Shown one piece after another: positions 24,941 to 34,138 of a DNA stretch of 39,600 nt. How positions within the stretch are numbered: position 1 is the stretch's first letter; each line of letters starts with the position of its first letter. The notes below the pieces were generated by a model, which saw only the letters and a program-made list of their open reading frames with translations, did not search any database and was not told the DNA's origin. Both the position numbers and the translations under genes were made by a program. This stretch comes from an uncultured Lentisphaeria bacterium (GTDB taxonomy: Bacteria; Verrucomicrobiota; Lentisphaeria; Victivallales; Victivallaceae): the NCBI GenBank assembly GCA_903831825.1, contig CAIKZE010000385.1:1-39600 (forward strand), read 5' to 3'.

Positions 24941-26122
24941 ATGAAATTATTGAAAAACGCTGTTTATCTGGTTTTGGTTACGGCAGTTATATTTATTATT
25001 GCCGGCTGTAAAACGCCGCCGCAGTCGGAACCGGTCAAGGTCGGAGTAATCCTGCCGATGTCCGGGGAGTTTGCGCCATACGGCAAAAAACTGTTCTTCG
25101 GCATCAAGCTGATGGCTGACGAGATTAACAATAACGGCGGAATTGAAGGCCGTAAAATTGACCTGGCGCTGGTAGACAACGAGAGCAAGGTTGACCAGAC
25201 CGCGGTCGCGCTTAGAACGCTTGCGGGAAAGAAGATTTTCATTGTAATCGGCGCTTACACCTCCGCGGATACTTTTGCCTTGAAACCCGATGCGCTCAAA
25301 TACAAAGTTACGGTAATTTCTCCGATAGCGACCAATGACCTGGTGACAGAACGCAATGGTTATATTTTCCGGACCTGTTATTCAGACTCTTTTCAAGGAA
25401 AAGCCATTGGCCGTTTTGCTGTTCAGAAAATGCAGTTGGATAAAGTCGGGGTCATGTTGAACGTTGATGAAAACGGGACTTACAGCCGCGACCTCGGCCG
25501 CGCCACCGCCGGCGAAATAACCGCCTCCGGCGGCAGCGTGCTGAAAGTCGAAGGCTACTACCGGAAATCAGAAACTTATGTTCCGCAACTCCAGAGCCTT
25601 CTGGCCGCCGGCGTCAACGGGATTTTTATTCCGTCTTATGCCGAAGAAGCGGCGAAGATGGTCAACGAAGCCAGGAAACTTGGATTCCAGGGCTACATGT
25701 TCGGCGGGGACGGCTGGGACGAAGATGTATTTTTCAATCAGCTCGGCGCAACCCCGGGACACTGTTTTTTCGCATCAATGTTTTCCGCCAGATATGACAG
25801 CCCGGAAACCCGTCATTTTCTGGAAGTGGTACGAAAAGAAACAGGCGGGAAGGAACCGGGGGTATGTGAAGCGCAAGGCTATGATACCATGGGCATAGTT
25901 GCGCAGGCGATCCAGAACAGCATTTCCGAACGTGATATCCGCGATGCATTATACAACACCAAAGATTATCCGGGCGTCACCGGCAAAATCAGCATCGACT
26001 CCAACAGAAACGCGATTAAAAGCCTGTTTATAAAAGAAGTTGTAAAGAAAACAGACGGGTTCTTCGGACCCAGACTGATTGCGGTGATAGATCCGGCAAA
26101 CAGTAAAAATGATAAACAATAA
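24941..26122 (+). CDS. LivJ-type ABC transporter substrate-binding lipoprotein
   Basis: This is a 393-residue periplasmic binding protein (type I fold) of the branched-chain amino acid family. A lipoprotein signal peptide ends at the lipobox IIAGC (Cys about 23). The mature start VKVGVILPMSGEFAPYGKKLFFGIKLMADEINNNGGIEGRKI is typical, as are IGAYTSADTFALKP and the second-lobe FGGDGWDE segment. ATG 24941 follows AAGGGGA. No permease or ATPase genes are adjacent, so it is either an orphan receptor or served by a transporter elsewhere. The ligand (amino acid, amide or other) cannot be read from sequence. Confidence 0.9.
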   Translation: MKLLKNAVYLVLVTAVIFIIAGCKTPPQSEPVKVGVILPMSGEFAPYGKKLFFGIKLMADEINNNGGIEGRKIDLALVDNESKVDQTAVALRTLAGKKIFIVIGAYTSADTFALKPDALKYKVTVISPIATNDLVTERNGYIFRTCYSDSFQGKAIGRFAVQKMQLDKVGVMLNVDENGTYSRDLGRATAGEITASGGSVLKVEGYYRKSETYVPQLQSLLAAGVNGIFIPSYAEEAAKMVNEARKLGFQGYMFGGDGWDEDVFFNQLGATPGHCFFASMFSARYDSPETRHFLEVVRKETGGKEPGVCEAQGYDTMGIVAQAIQNSISERDIRDALYNTKDYPGVTGKISIDSNRNAIKSLFIKEVVKKTDGFFGPRLIAVIDPANSKNDKQ

Positions 26123-26134
26123 GGATTATGACAC

Positions 26135-26803
26135 GTGAACAGTTACCATGTTAAAAAAATTGCCCATCCGGCGGATATTTCCGCAGACTGGAACAGCGCC
26201 GATTGGAAGACTGTGGAAATTATAAAAATCAATAATTTCCGTTCCGAAAGCAGTGATCACCGCCCGGAAGTGGAATGCCGGCTCCAGCATGACGGCAAAG
26301 GCTTCTACGGACTTTTCCAGGTTAAGGATAAATACGTCCGTTGCGTGGTAACCGAGTATAACGGCAGTGTCTGCAAAGACAGTTGCGTCGAATTCTTTGT
26401 GGAGCCGCCCGGCGGCCAGGGATATTTAAATTTCGAATTCAACTGCGGCGGCGCCATGCTGCTTTATCATGTGAAAGATTGCTCCAGAACGGACAAGGGA
26501 TTTAAAGAGTGGGCCGCGGTGCCCGAAAGCGAAGCCGGAGCAGTGAAGATTTTTCACACCATGCCGAAGGTTGTTGATCCGGAAATAATCGATGAAAAGA
26601 CCTGGCGGTTGGGATTTTACATTCCGTTTGCTCTTTTCGAATCGAAAATCAACGGACTGAAAACAGCTTCCGGCCAGACTTGGCGGGGAAATTTTTATAA
26701 ATGCGGCGACAAGACGTCGCATCCGCACTGGGCTTCATGGAATCCGGTTTCTGTGCTTAATTTTCATCTGCCGGAGTGTTATGGCAACATAATTCTTGGC
26801 TGA
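26135..26803 (+). CDS. Carbohydrate-binding family 9-like protein
   Basis: The 222-residue protein consists almost entirely of one CBM9-like beta-sandwich. Motifs include DGKGFYGLFQVKDKYVRC, DSCVEFFVEPPGGQGYLNFEFNCGG and the C-terminal PHWASWNPV, which are typical of the 'family 9-like' domains found alone or on glycosidases. There is no signal peptide. The start is a GTG behind AGGA, 12 nt after the lipoprotein gene, suggesting co-transcription. Its role is unknown; sugar binding or sensing is the family's theme. Confidence 0.8.
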   Translation: MNSYHVKKIAHPADISADWNSADWKTVEIIKINNFRSESSDHRPEVECRLQHDGKGFYGLFQVKDKYVRCVVTEYNGSVCKDSCVEFFVEPPGGQGYLNFEFNCGGAMLLYHVKDCSRTDKGFKEWAAVPESEAGAVKIFHTMPKVVDPEIIDEKTWRLGFYIPFALFESKINGLKTASGQTWRGNFYKCGDKTSHPHWASWNPVSVLNFHLPECYGNIILG

Positions 26804-26828
26804 TATAACGGCGTTCAGGGAAGAATCT

Positions 26829-28100
26829 CTAGTCGAGTTCTTGTCTGAACGCTTTGATTTTAAGGCTGAGAATCTTTCTTTTGTCGGCTTTAAGAACTGT
26901 GAAGTGGGCCACCCCTTCAATGTTCAGCGCTTCTCCGGCTTCCGGTATCCTGCCGAATTCCCCGCAGACATAACCGCCGACCGTGTCCACATCCTCATCT
27001 TCGGGAATTTCAATTTCGAGAATTTCGTTTACATCGCTGATCAGGCTTCTGGCGTCAACGATGATCGACCCGTCCTCCAGCTTGACCGGTTCCGGCTCCA
27101 CATCCTCTTCGGAGTCGTACTCATCGCGGATTTCTCCAACGATTTCCTCCAGAATGTCTTCCAGGGTCACGACGCCGGAAGTGCCGCCGTATTCGTCTAT
27201 AATAATCGCGACATGGATACTGTTGTTCTTGAACTCTTTCAGCAGATCGCCGACGTTTTTGGTTTCCGGCAGAAACAACGGTTTATGGGTAAGTTCTTCA
27301 ATCTTTTCGCACTGTCTGGAATCGTCCAGAAAATCTTTTGCGTACAGAATACCCTTGATTTCGTCAATATTGCGCTGATAGACCGGAATGCGGCTGTGCC
27401 CGCTGGACACAAAGGTCTGCTTTGCTTCTTTAATGGTTGCAGTAGACGGCAGCGCAATCATATCGACCCGCGGCGTCATGATTTCCCGCACCGGAGTGTA
27501 ATCCAGGTCGAAAATCCCTTTTATCATGCGCTTTTCATCTTCCTCCAGCGCTTCTGAACCTTCTTCCTCGGAATCCTGTTCCACCAGCGACATGATTTCA
27601 TCTTCGGCGGACGGCTTTGCTTCCGCCCCTTCCTTGCTCTTCCAACTGAGAATGCTTTTTTCCACAACCTGCATCAGGATGACGACCGGGCGGAAACAGG
27701 TGATGCGGAGCGCGATAATCAGCGGCATGGTAATGTTCAGAATCTTAATATCCAGGCGGCTGTTGATGATGCGCGCCAATTCTCCTGAAAAAATCAGAAA
27801 AAGCAGGATAATGCCGGAAACGGAGCCAATCCGCAACGCGGGCGAGATTCCCGGTTTCAGATCATAGGAAACTTGCATGGCCCCCATGCCGATAAATGCG
27901 ATCAGAAAAAATCCCAGCAGGCCGAAGACGACATTGAATTCATTCTGGCGTTCCAGCCAGTCTTCCAGCTTTTTGGCGAGTTCCTTGTTTTCGGTTTCAA
28001 TGCGCCTGATGCGCCCTCTGCTCAGGCCGCTAAACCCCTCCCAGGTGCAAAGCAGCCAGATAAAGCCGATACAGACGGCGCATAATAATTCAAAACTCAT
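26829..28100 (-). CDS. CNNM/CorC-HlyC family membrane protein with paired CBS domains
   Basis: The 423-residue protein has an N-terminal DUF21-type membrane region with about four spans (about 1-155) and an acidic linker. Two CBS domains follow (about 205-330, with MTPRVDMIALP and the SGHSRIPVYQ...GILYAKDFL motif), then EYGGTSGVVTLEDILEEIVGEI and a C-terminal CorC_HlyC domain (about 345-423). The family is linked to Mg2+/Co2+ efflux (CorC/YbeX) or haemolysis. The longer frame to 28157 starts inside a MITE; ATG 28100 behind GGAG is preferred. It is the last gene of the phoH-pgpH-ybeY operon, in the classic ybeZ-ybeY-ybeX order. Confidence 0.92.
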   Translation of the reverse strand: MSFELLCAVCIGFIWLLCTWEGFSGLSRGRIRRIETENKELAKKLEDWLERQNEFNVVFGLLGFFLIAFIGMGAMQVSYDLKPGISPALRIGSVSGIILLFLIFSGELARIINSRLDIKILNITMPLIIALRITCFRPVVILMQVVEKSILSWKSKEGAEAKPSAEDEIMSLVEQDSEEEGSEALEEDEKRMIKGIFDLDYTPVREIMTPRVDMIALPSTATIKEAKQTFVSSGHSRIPVYQRNIDEIKGILYAKDFLDDSRQCEKIEELTHKPLFLPETKNVGDLLKEFKNNSIHVAIIIDEYGGTSGVVTLEDILEEIVGEIRDEYDSEEDVEPEPVKLEDGSIIVDARSLISDVNEILEIEIPEDEDVDTVGGYVCGEFGRIPEAGEALNIEGVAHFTVLKADKRKILSLKIKAFRQELD

Positions 28101-28121
28101 ATAGAAAATCACTCCGCTTTC

Positions 28122-28283
28122 AGGAGCCGTAAAAAAAGAAACTTTACATCTTCGCAATTCTCCCGGATGCCTTTGTGTTCGCCGGTTCGTTACATACTTT
28201 CAGGTATGCGCCTCTCCGGCAATTCACAAAATCACTTCGGGATATTTCGCGAAACTTGTCAAATTTATTTCTTAACAACTCCC
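28122..28283 (-). mobile_element. 162-bp MITE-like element, copy A (inverted relative to copy at 36465)
   Basis: The inner 117 bp (28147-28263) match the reverse complement of 36486-36602 with about ten differences counted by eye. The outer ends (AGGAGCCGTAAAAAAAG and its imperfect inverse near 28263-28283) are decayed terminal inverted repeats. It lies between ybeY and the CBS gene within the operon, so it will be transcribed. There is no coding capacity. Confidence 0.85.
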
Positions 28284-28336
28284 TGCTACAATTTAATTCA
28301 GTTTCTCTTGAACTCAAACACGGTTTAAATATTATT

Positions 28337-28816
28337 TCAGCGGGAAGGGAATATTTCGTCCAGCGGAAATTCGCGACGTAATACCGCCATGACTTCTTTC
28401 TCACGGCGGCGCATTATTTTTCTGGATGCCGGATCGAGATCGTCTTCACCGGAAGCATGCAGAAAACCATGAACAATATAAAGCGTCATTTCCTCCGCGT
28501 AGGAAGAATCTTCTCTTGCCGCGCCTTCCCGGGCAGCGACGTCTCCGCAAACGACCAGATCAACCCCGGCATCGCCGGGCTCAACCTCTCCCCCGTCAAA
28601 GTAGCTGAAAGTTATTACGTCAGTCGTGCCTTCATGCTGAAGGAAATTCCAATTGATGCCGGCCATGGCTTTGTCGCCGGCAAACATCAGGTTGGCGATC
28701 CAGTCCTTGGATGTGTCCAATCCGCTGAGCGCCGCGGCTTTTTCAAGCATTTTTTTAATCAGTTTGCGGTTCGGCGGGGGAAGGGTTTTTACCTTCCATG
28801 AATATGTCGTCTTCAT
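28337..28816 (-). CDS. ybeY: rRNA maturation endoribonuclease YbeY
   Basis: YbeY is a metal-dependent RNase for 16S rRNA 3' maturation and ribosome quality control. The product is 159 residues from ATG 28816, which has GGAG 6 nt upstream; an upstream frame reaches 28843. NLMFAGDKAMAGINWNFLQHEGTTDVITFSY is typical of the family. The metal site reads HGFLHASGEDD, so the first two His ligands of H-x3-H-x5-H are present but the third position is Asp. It overlaps the end of pgpH by about 62 nt and lies in a phoH-ybeY-corC operon, which supports the identity. Confidence 0.92.
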   Translation of the reverse strand: MKTTYSWKVKTLPPPNRKLIKKMLEKAAALSGLDTSKDWIANLMFAGDKAMAGINWNFLQHEGTTDVITFSYFDGGEVEPGDAGVDLVVCGDVAAREGAAREDSSYAEEMTLYIVHGFLHASGEDDLDPASRKIMRRREKEVMAVLRREFPLDEIFPSR

Positions 28817-31160
28817 CATTCTCTCCGTCTTTCGGATATGCAATCCGGCTGTGATACATCGTAATCAGGGTTTTAACGAAACTTTCCCTTATTTTGGCCA
28901 GCTCGGCAATGGTCAGTTTCGCATTGTCCAGTTGGCCGTCTTTAAGTCGTTTGCGGAATATTTCCCAGACCAGGTTTTCTATTTTGGCCGGGGTCGGCTT
29001 GGGCAGGGACCGCGAGGCGGCCTCGCAGGCGTCCGCCAGGCTGATCAGGACAACTTCCTTCTCCTGCGGAAGAGGGCCGGCATAGCGGTATTCCTGCTCG
29101 TCAACGGTTGAGCCGTCATCTTTGGCGTCTTCCAGCGCCCGCTTGTAGAAATAGTAAACGATGTCAGTGCCGTGATGCTGCTGGATGGCATCCCTGATTA
29201 TTTTCCTGAGATTGTATTTCAGCGCCTGGTCAATGCCCTCTTTAACGTGGTTCTGGATAATCAGGCTGCTCATTCTGGGATGCAGTTCAACGTGTTTTTT
29301 ATCCGCATTAAGATTATTTTCAGTGAAGTATTCCGGTTTTGCCAACTTCCCGATATCATGGAATAATGCGCCGACCCTGGCTTTGATCGGGTTGGCATTG
29401 ATTTCTTTTGCGGCATATTCCGCCAGCGTGGAAACCATCAGGCTATGGTAGAACGTTCCCGGGGCCTCCAACTGTAACCGCTTAAGCAGCGGATGGTTAT
29501 AATCGGAAAGCATCAGCAGCGACATGTTGGTGCTGATATTAAACACCATTTCGAAAATGAAAATCAAAATCAACGCGACGGTCGCGGTGGCGAATCCGTT
29601 GACGAAAGAAACTCCGGCCGACCACAACAGCATTTTCGATCCGGCTGACCATAAATGCATTTTCGACTCCGGTTGAATTTGCCACAACAGATTGAAATCC
29701 AGAACCCAGAAGGAAATAAATATAATAAATACGCTCCTGACAAAAAATGAACGGTAATTTGTGGCGTTTCTTACCACCAGCGCGGAAATGCAGCAGACCA
29801 CCAGTCCTTCAATGGCAATATCGAAAGAATTGCCCATGACCATCGAAGTAATTGCGGCAGTAAAAAAGCCGACGTATATTGCCACCCGCAATCCCAGCAT
29901 CGCCGCCAGCAGAATGGCGCTCAGCGCCAGCGGGATGGCATCGTTAATCAGACCGGGAGGAATTGCAAAACTTGAGCTTAAAAAGTAAAAAAACTCGGCA
30001 AACGCCAGGTTCAGCGCCAGCGAGATGATAATGACGGTGGCGCACAAGCATATTTTCTGGTTGCTTTTGACCACTTCCGGATGAATATGAAACATATAAA
30101 GACCAATGAAAACCATCAGGAACAGGCTCCAGACAAGATCCCTTATGGCTTCCTGGGTAGAAAACCGGTCCTGCAATTTTTCCTGTCCGGCCTTTTCGTA
30201 AGCTCCAAGCAGATTAAGTTCTTTTGCGGTTATAATCTGGCCTTTTAAAACCAGCGGCTGAAATTTTTTAATCTCAACCATGAACGGAGCCACCAGTTTT
30301 TCAGCCTCTTTCTTTTTTATCTCTGTCTGGACGGGATCAAGGATCAGATTGCCTTTGGCGCCGATAATGGCGGATGATGCTTGAATAAGCGCATTGCGCA
30401 TTGCCTGCCGGTCTGACTGGGAAGAGTAATATTTCAGCAGCGAGTCGGATAATTCCGTGGCGGCATCCTGCGGAATCAGGATTTCAATTGCCTGTTTCGG
30501 AAAACGGTCCCTGCCGCGAATGTCAATAATCCTGATCTGCTGTCCGACTTTATAGCTTTCCCGGTCTTTCTGGCTTAAAATGCCCTGTCCGAGAATCAAC
30601 TCCAGTTCCCGCAAATAGTTTTCCCAGAGCTGTTCGTCTTGAACCAGGGAATAAAAAACCTGGACGGAATTATTATCCAGCGCGGAAACTAAAATGGCCA
30701 TAGGGCTCTTAGCGGGAAGAGGCTTAATTTTCTGTTTTTCGTTATCTATGCGGGCTTTTACCGCGGCGGCGAAATCTTCAGCACTTTTGATGCTTTGCTT
30801 GACGTCATCTTCAGAAATTTTGAAATACAGCGGAACCGCTTCAACCGCCAGGTGTTTCTTTTCCAGTGTTTTGTCTTTGTCTTCATATAAAAAGTCAAAG
30901 TCGGCAAAAATAGTTTTTGGCGCCTGCTGCTTTAAAACCAGCGGCATATTCCCGCCGTGGTGGGTAGGAAAAGATAACAATCCCGCACAGAACAACCATA
31001 AAATGAATAAAATGAGGAAGCCGAGCACTTTGGAATGATCGGCTGCGGCAATCAGCCGGTTGTCTTCCGTCCGGCGCTTTCTGGAGCCGATAAAACCGTG
31101 CTGTCCCAGCCGGCGGCGGCTGAGCATTCGATTAATAGGGTCTTTAATGAATGAAAACAT
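28755..31160 (-). CDS. pgpH: PgpH-family 7TM-HD phosphohydrolase (c-di-AMP phosphodiesterase type)
   Basis: The 801-residue membrane protein has one N-terminal span (about 50-68), an extracytoplasmic 7TMR-HDED domain (about 75-340), seven clustered spans (about 345-545) and a cytosolic HD domain (about 570-740). The HD domain carries GALFHDIGKLAKPEYFTEN and a downstream HHGTD. Listeria PgpH of this architecture hydrolyses the second messenger c-di-AMP, which controls K+ transport and osmotic balance. It follows phoH by 8 nt. The same activity here is inferred from architecture. Confidence 0.9.
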   Translation of the reverse strand: MFSFIKDPINRMLSRRRLGQHGFIGSRKRRTEDNRLIAAADHSKVLGFLILFILWLFCAGLLSFPTHHGGNMPLVLKQQAPKTIFADFDFLYEDKDKTLEKKHLAVEAVPLYFKISEDDVKQSIKSAEDFAAAVKARIDNEKQKIKPLPAKSPMAILVSALDNNSVQVFYSLVQDEQLWENYLRELELILGQGILSQKDRESYKVGQQIRIIDIRGRDRFPKQAIEILIPQDAATELSDSLLKYYSSQSDRQAMRNALIQASSAIIGAKGNLILDPVQTEIKKKEAEKLVAPFMVEIKKFQPLVLKGQIITAKELNLLGAYEKAGQEKLQDRFSTQEAIRDLVWSLFLMVFIGLYMFHIHPEVVKSNQKICLCATVIIISLALNLAFAEFFYFLSSSFAIPPGLINDAIPLALSAILLAAMLGLRVAIYVGFFTAAITSMVMGNSFDIAIEGLVVCCISALVVRNATNYRSFFVRSVFIIFISFWVLDFNLLWQIQPESKMHLWSAGSKMLLWSAGVSFVNGFATATVALILIFIFEMVFNISTNMSLLMLSDYNHPLLKRLQLEAPGTFYHSLMVSTLAEYAAKEINANPIKARVGALFHDIGKLAKPEYFTENNLNADKKHVELHPRMSSLIIQNHVKEGIDQALKYNLRKIIRDAIQQHHGTDIVYYFYKRALEDAKDDGSTVDEQEYRYAGPLPQEKEVVLISLADACEAASRSLPKPTPAKIENLVWEIFRKRLKDGQLDNAKLTIAELAKIRESFVKTLITMYHSRIAYPKDGENDEDDIFMEGKNPSPAEPQTD

Positions 31161-31168
31161 GACTGCCT

Positions 31169-32125
31169 TTACAACGCCTGCTGATATGCGTTGATGATTT
31201 TTTCAACCAGGGCATGCCTTACAACATCCCGGGATGTAAATTTGCAAAATGCGATTTCAGGAATGGCCTGCAATGTTTTTTCCGCGTGAAGCAACCCCGA
31301 TCTTTCGTGTTTGGCCAGGTCGTTCTGGGTTGGATCGCCGGTAATTACACATTGCGAATCGTATCCCAGACGCGTCAGGAACATTAGCATCTGCTCTTCC
31401 GTGGTATTCTGCGCTTCATCCAGAATGATGAACGCGTTATTTAAAGTTCTGCCCCTCATGAAAGCCAGCGGCGCAACCTCAATGATGTTCCGTTCAATCA
31501 GCGAAGAGGCTTCTTCAAAAGAAATCATATCGTAAAGCGCATCGTAAAGCGGACGCAGATAAGGCAGGATTTTTTCTTCAAGATTGCCGGGCAGAAATCC
31601 CAGATTTTCTCCGGCCTCTTTGGCGGGACGGGTGAGAATGATGCGGCTGAATCTGCCTTTGAGCAGTGTCGAGACCGCCATTGCCATCGCCAGATATGTT
31701 TTGCCGGTTCCTGCCGGGCCGATTCCGAAAACAATATCTTTTTCGCGGATTGCGCGCAGGTATTCGAGTTGAGCTTTGCTGCGGGGAATGATGTCGCGTT
31801 TTTTCGAGCCGACGGCAATTCTTTCGGCAAAAAGCAGTTTTAATTCAGCATCGCGGTGATCCCGGAAAGCTTTAAGAATCTGGTCGAAGTCGTTTTGATC
31901 CAAATGTCTGTCGCGCAACAGGAAAATGCGCGACAGTTCATTCAGGAATTCTTTTGCGCGGTTGACTTTATCGCGGGAGCCGGAGAGTTTGATCCAGAAG
32001 TCCCGGGAAACCAGCGAGATTCCAAGCTGATCCCCGGCCTGTTTTACATTTTTATTGATATGTCCCGCAAAAACTTCGTTCAGGGACAGGCCATTCTCAA
32101 AATAAAATTTATCTTCAACAGCCAT
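31169..32125 (-). CDS. PhoH-family ATPase (YbeZ)
   Basis: The 318-residue protein has an N-terminal KH-like region (about 10-90) and a PhoH P-loop domain. Walker A is GPAGTGKTYLAMA, followed by the family motif LTRPAKEAGENLGFLPG and Walker B FIILDEAQNTTEEQM, with the ITGDPTQND sensor motif. PhoH/YbeZ works with YbeY in RNA metabolism, and the gene lies two genes upstream of ybeY, consistent with that role. It begins 13 nt after the LysM lipoprotein gene. Confidence 0.94.
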   Translation of the reverse strand: MAVEDKFYFENGLSLNEVFAGHINKNVKQAGDQLGISLVSRDFWIKLSGSRDKVNRAKEFLNELSRIFLLRDRHLDQNDFDQILKAFRDHRDAELKLLFAERIAVGSKKRDIIPRSKAQLEYLRAIREKDIVFGIGPAGTGKTYLAMAMAVSTLLKGRFSRIILTRPAKEAGENLGFLPGNLEEKILPYLRPLYDALYDMISFEEASSLIERNIIEVAPLAFMRGRTLNNAFIILDEAQNTTEEQMLMFLTRLGYDSQCVITGDPTQNDLAKHERSGLLHAEKTLQAIPEIAFCKFTSRDVVRHALVEKIINAYQQAL

Positions 32126-32138
32126 TAAAATATTTGCT

Positions 32139-32675
32139 TCAGCGAGCCGGAATCTGGAGCTTCATGCCCGGAACGATCCGATCACTTCCTTTGAGAACCT
32201 TCTGATTCGCCGCTTTTATCTTGGAAGTAGTGGTCTTAAACTTCTTGGCAATTTTGCCGAGACTGTCATTTTTCACCACGGTATAGGTTTCCGTCTTGCC
32301 GGCGGCAGTTTCCGGAGCCGCGGCTACGGGTGCGGCGGCAGCGGTTTTGTCATCTGTAAGCACCGGAGCCGCGGCGGGAGTTGCGGCAGCGGGAGTGGAT
32401 TCAACAACCGCGCCTTCCGGAGTAACCGCCGGGGTGGCTGTCTCGCCGGTGGTCGCGCCGCCGGGAGTTAATACAATTTCACCTTTATCAATCGGCGTCG
32501 GATTCAAAATTTTATCCGGCGGAATCGTCTGGGGCGGAGTCCAGGAAGAATAATTCTTCTTGACATATTTTTCCCAGCGAACTTCATCTTCACCCATCGG
32601 TTTCTGAGCCAATTGCGGAGCACAACCAAAGGTACCGACTAAAAGAACACAAGCCATAAAATAAAAGGATCTCAT
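32139..32675 (-). CDS. LysM-domain lipoprotein
   Basis: The 178-residue secreted protein has a lipoprotein signal peptide ending VGTFGC (Cys about 18). A Trp/Pro segment follows, then a long low-complexity Ala/Thr/Pro/Val linker (about 65-125). The C-terminal LysM domain is TYTVVKNDSLGKIAKKFKTTTSKIKAANQ...VPGMKLQIP. LysM binds N-acetylglucosamine polymers such as peptidoglycan, so it probably tethers the outer or inner membrane lipid anchor to the wall. It has a good SD (GGGAGG). It is the first gene of the phoH operon. Confidence 0.88.
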   Translation of the reverse strand: MRSFYFMACVLLVGTFGCAPQLAQKPMGEDEVRWEKYVKKNYSSWTPPQTIPPDKILNPTPIDKGEIVLTPGGATTGETATPAVTPEGAVVESTPAAATPAAAPVLTDDKTAAAAPVAAAPETAAGKTETYTVVKNDSLGKIAKKFKTTTSKIKAANQKVLKGSDRIVPGMKLQIPAR

Positions 32676-32858
32676 TTCTGTTTTGCCTCCCTGCTAAAAA
32701 TTATTTTGTTTCCCGGTTAATACTTTCCGGAAATATCTGAATCGCACTTGTATATAAATCTGCGAAATCAGTTTCTTCTATACTATACGTTAATAAAAGA
32801 TCAAAGCAAAGCTGATAATGCTAAAATTTCTAAGCAAAATCAACTGAATTCATAAAAA

Positions 32859-34112
32859 TTACTCAAAACGCTTGAAAACGATCGCTCCGTTGTGTCCGCC
32901 AAACCCCAGATTGGTATTGACCGCATACCTGATTTTTCTTTCTTTGGCGGTATTCGGAGTAATGTCCAGATCGCAATCCGGGTCCGGCGTTACATAATTA
33001 ATCGTCGGAGGAATGATTCCGGTCTGTATTGCCTTGACGCAGGCAATGGATTCAAGACCGCCGGCGGCGCCCAACCCGTGTCCGGTCGTTCCCTTGGTGC
33101 TGCTTACTGAAACTTTGTAAGCGTGATCGCCAAAGGCGGCTTTTATCGCCTTGGTTTCAAATTTATCGTTAAGCGGGGTGCTGGTCCCGTGAGCATTGAT
33201 GTAATCAATTTCTTCCGGCTTGACTCCGGCATGGCCCATTGCCATTTTTATCGCCCTGGCCGCGCCCATTCCTTCCGGATCCGGCGAAGTAATATGATAA
33301 GCGTCTCCGGTGGCGCCGTAGCCGACAATTTCAGCGAGAATGTTGGCTCCGCGTTTTTTCGCGTGTTCGAGCTCTTCCAGAATCATCACGCCGGCGCCTT
33401 CCGACATGACAAAACCTTCACGGTCGGCATCGAATGGCCTGCTGGCGTGCATCGGATCGTCATTTCTCTGGCTCATGGCTTTCATGGAGCAGAAACCGGC
33501 AAATCCAAGCTTGACAATAGAAGCTTCGGTGCCGCCGGCGATCATAATATCCGCATCGTCGCGTTTGACCATCCAGAAGGCTTCTCCGATGGAATGACAT
33601 CCGGTCCCGCATGCGGAGACAATGCCCATGTTGGGGCCCTGCGCGCCGTAACGCATGGAGAGATTGCCGGAAGCCATATCGATAATCATCATTGGAATAA
33701 GCAGCGGTGAAACTCTGGAAGGTCCGCGCGAATCTAATATAGTATTTTGTTCGGTCAGGATTTCAAGTCCGCCGATTCCGCTGGAAACCAGCACGCCGAC
33801 TCTGGTGCGGTCAATGCCGCTGCCGTCAAGCTGCAAGGGGAGTCCGGCCTCAAGCATCGCTTCGTCGGCGGCGGCGACTGCGAACTGGCAGAACAGGTCA
33901 AGGCGTTTGGCCTCCTTTACCGGCATATATTTGGAAATGTCGAAGTTTTTGACTTCCCCTCCAATCTGGGTACGGTATTCTGAGACGTCGAAACGGGTGA
34001 TTTTTCCAAGGCCGCAACGGCCGTTGACTAAAGCATCCCAGAAATCGACAACGCAATTACCTACGCAGGAAACCACGCCGGTTCCAGTTATAACTACACG
34101 CCTTTCATTCAT
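32859..34112 (-). CDS. fabF: Beta-ketoacyl-ACP synthase II
   Basis: FabF condenses malonyl-ACP with acyl-ACP in fatty acid elongation. The 417 residues match the family. The N-terminus RRVVITGTGVVSCVGN is typical. The nucleophile Cys lies in SACGTGCHSIGEAF, and the two catalytic His residues are in NAHGTSTPLND and GTTGHGLGAAGGLE. It is the last gene of fabD-fabG-acpP-fabF, and a terminator structure separates it from acpP. Confidence 0.96.
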   Translation of the reverse strand: MNERRVVITGTGVVSCVGNCVVDFWDALVNGRCGLGKITRFDVSEYRTQIGGEVKNFDISKYMPVKEAKRLDLFCQFAVAAADEAMLEAGLPLQLDGSGIDRTRVGVLVSSGIGGLEILTEQNTILDSRGPSRVSPLLIPMMIIDMASGNLSMRYGAQGPNMGIVSACGTGCHSIGEAFWMVKRDDADIMIAGGTEASIVKLGFAGFCSMKAMSQRNDDPMHASRPFDADREGFVMSEGAGVMILEELEHAKKRGANILAEIVGYGATGDAYHITSPDPEGMGAARAIKMAMGHAGVKPEEIDYINAHGTSTPLNDKFETKAIKAAFGDHAYKVSVSSTKGTTGHGLGAAGGLESIACVKAIQTGIIPPTINYVTPDPDCDLDITPNTAKERKIRYAVNTNLGFGGHNGAIVFKRFE

Positions 34113-34138
34113 CTAAATACCCTCAATATGTCGCGTTA

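Noticed and set aside
28101-28157. Upstream start of the CBS-domain protein
   Set aside because: The extra 19 residues are encoded by the MITE-like element; ATG 28100 has a GGAG site and begins the first membrane span.
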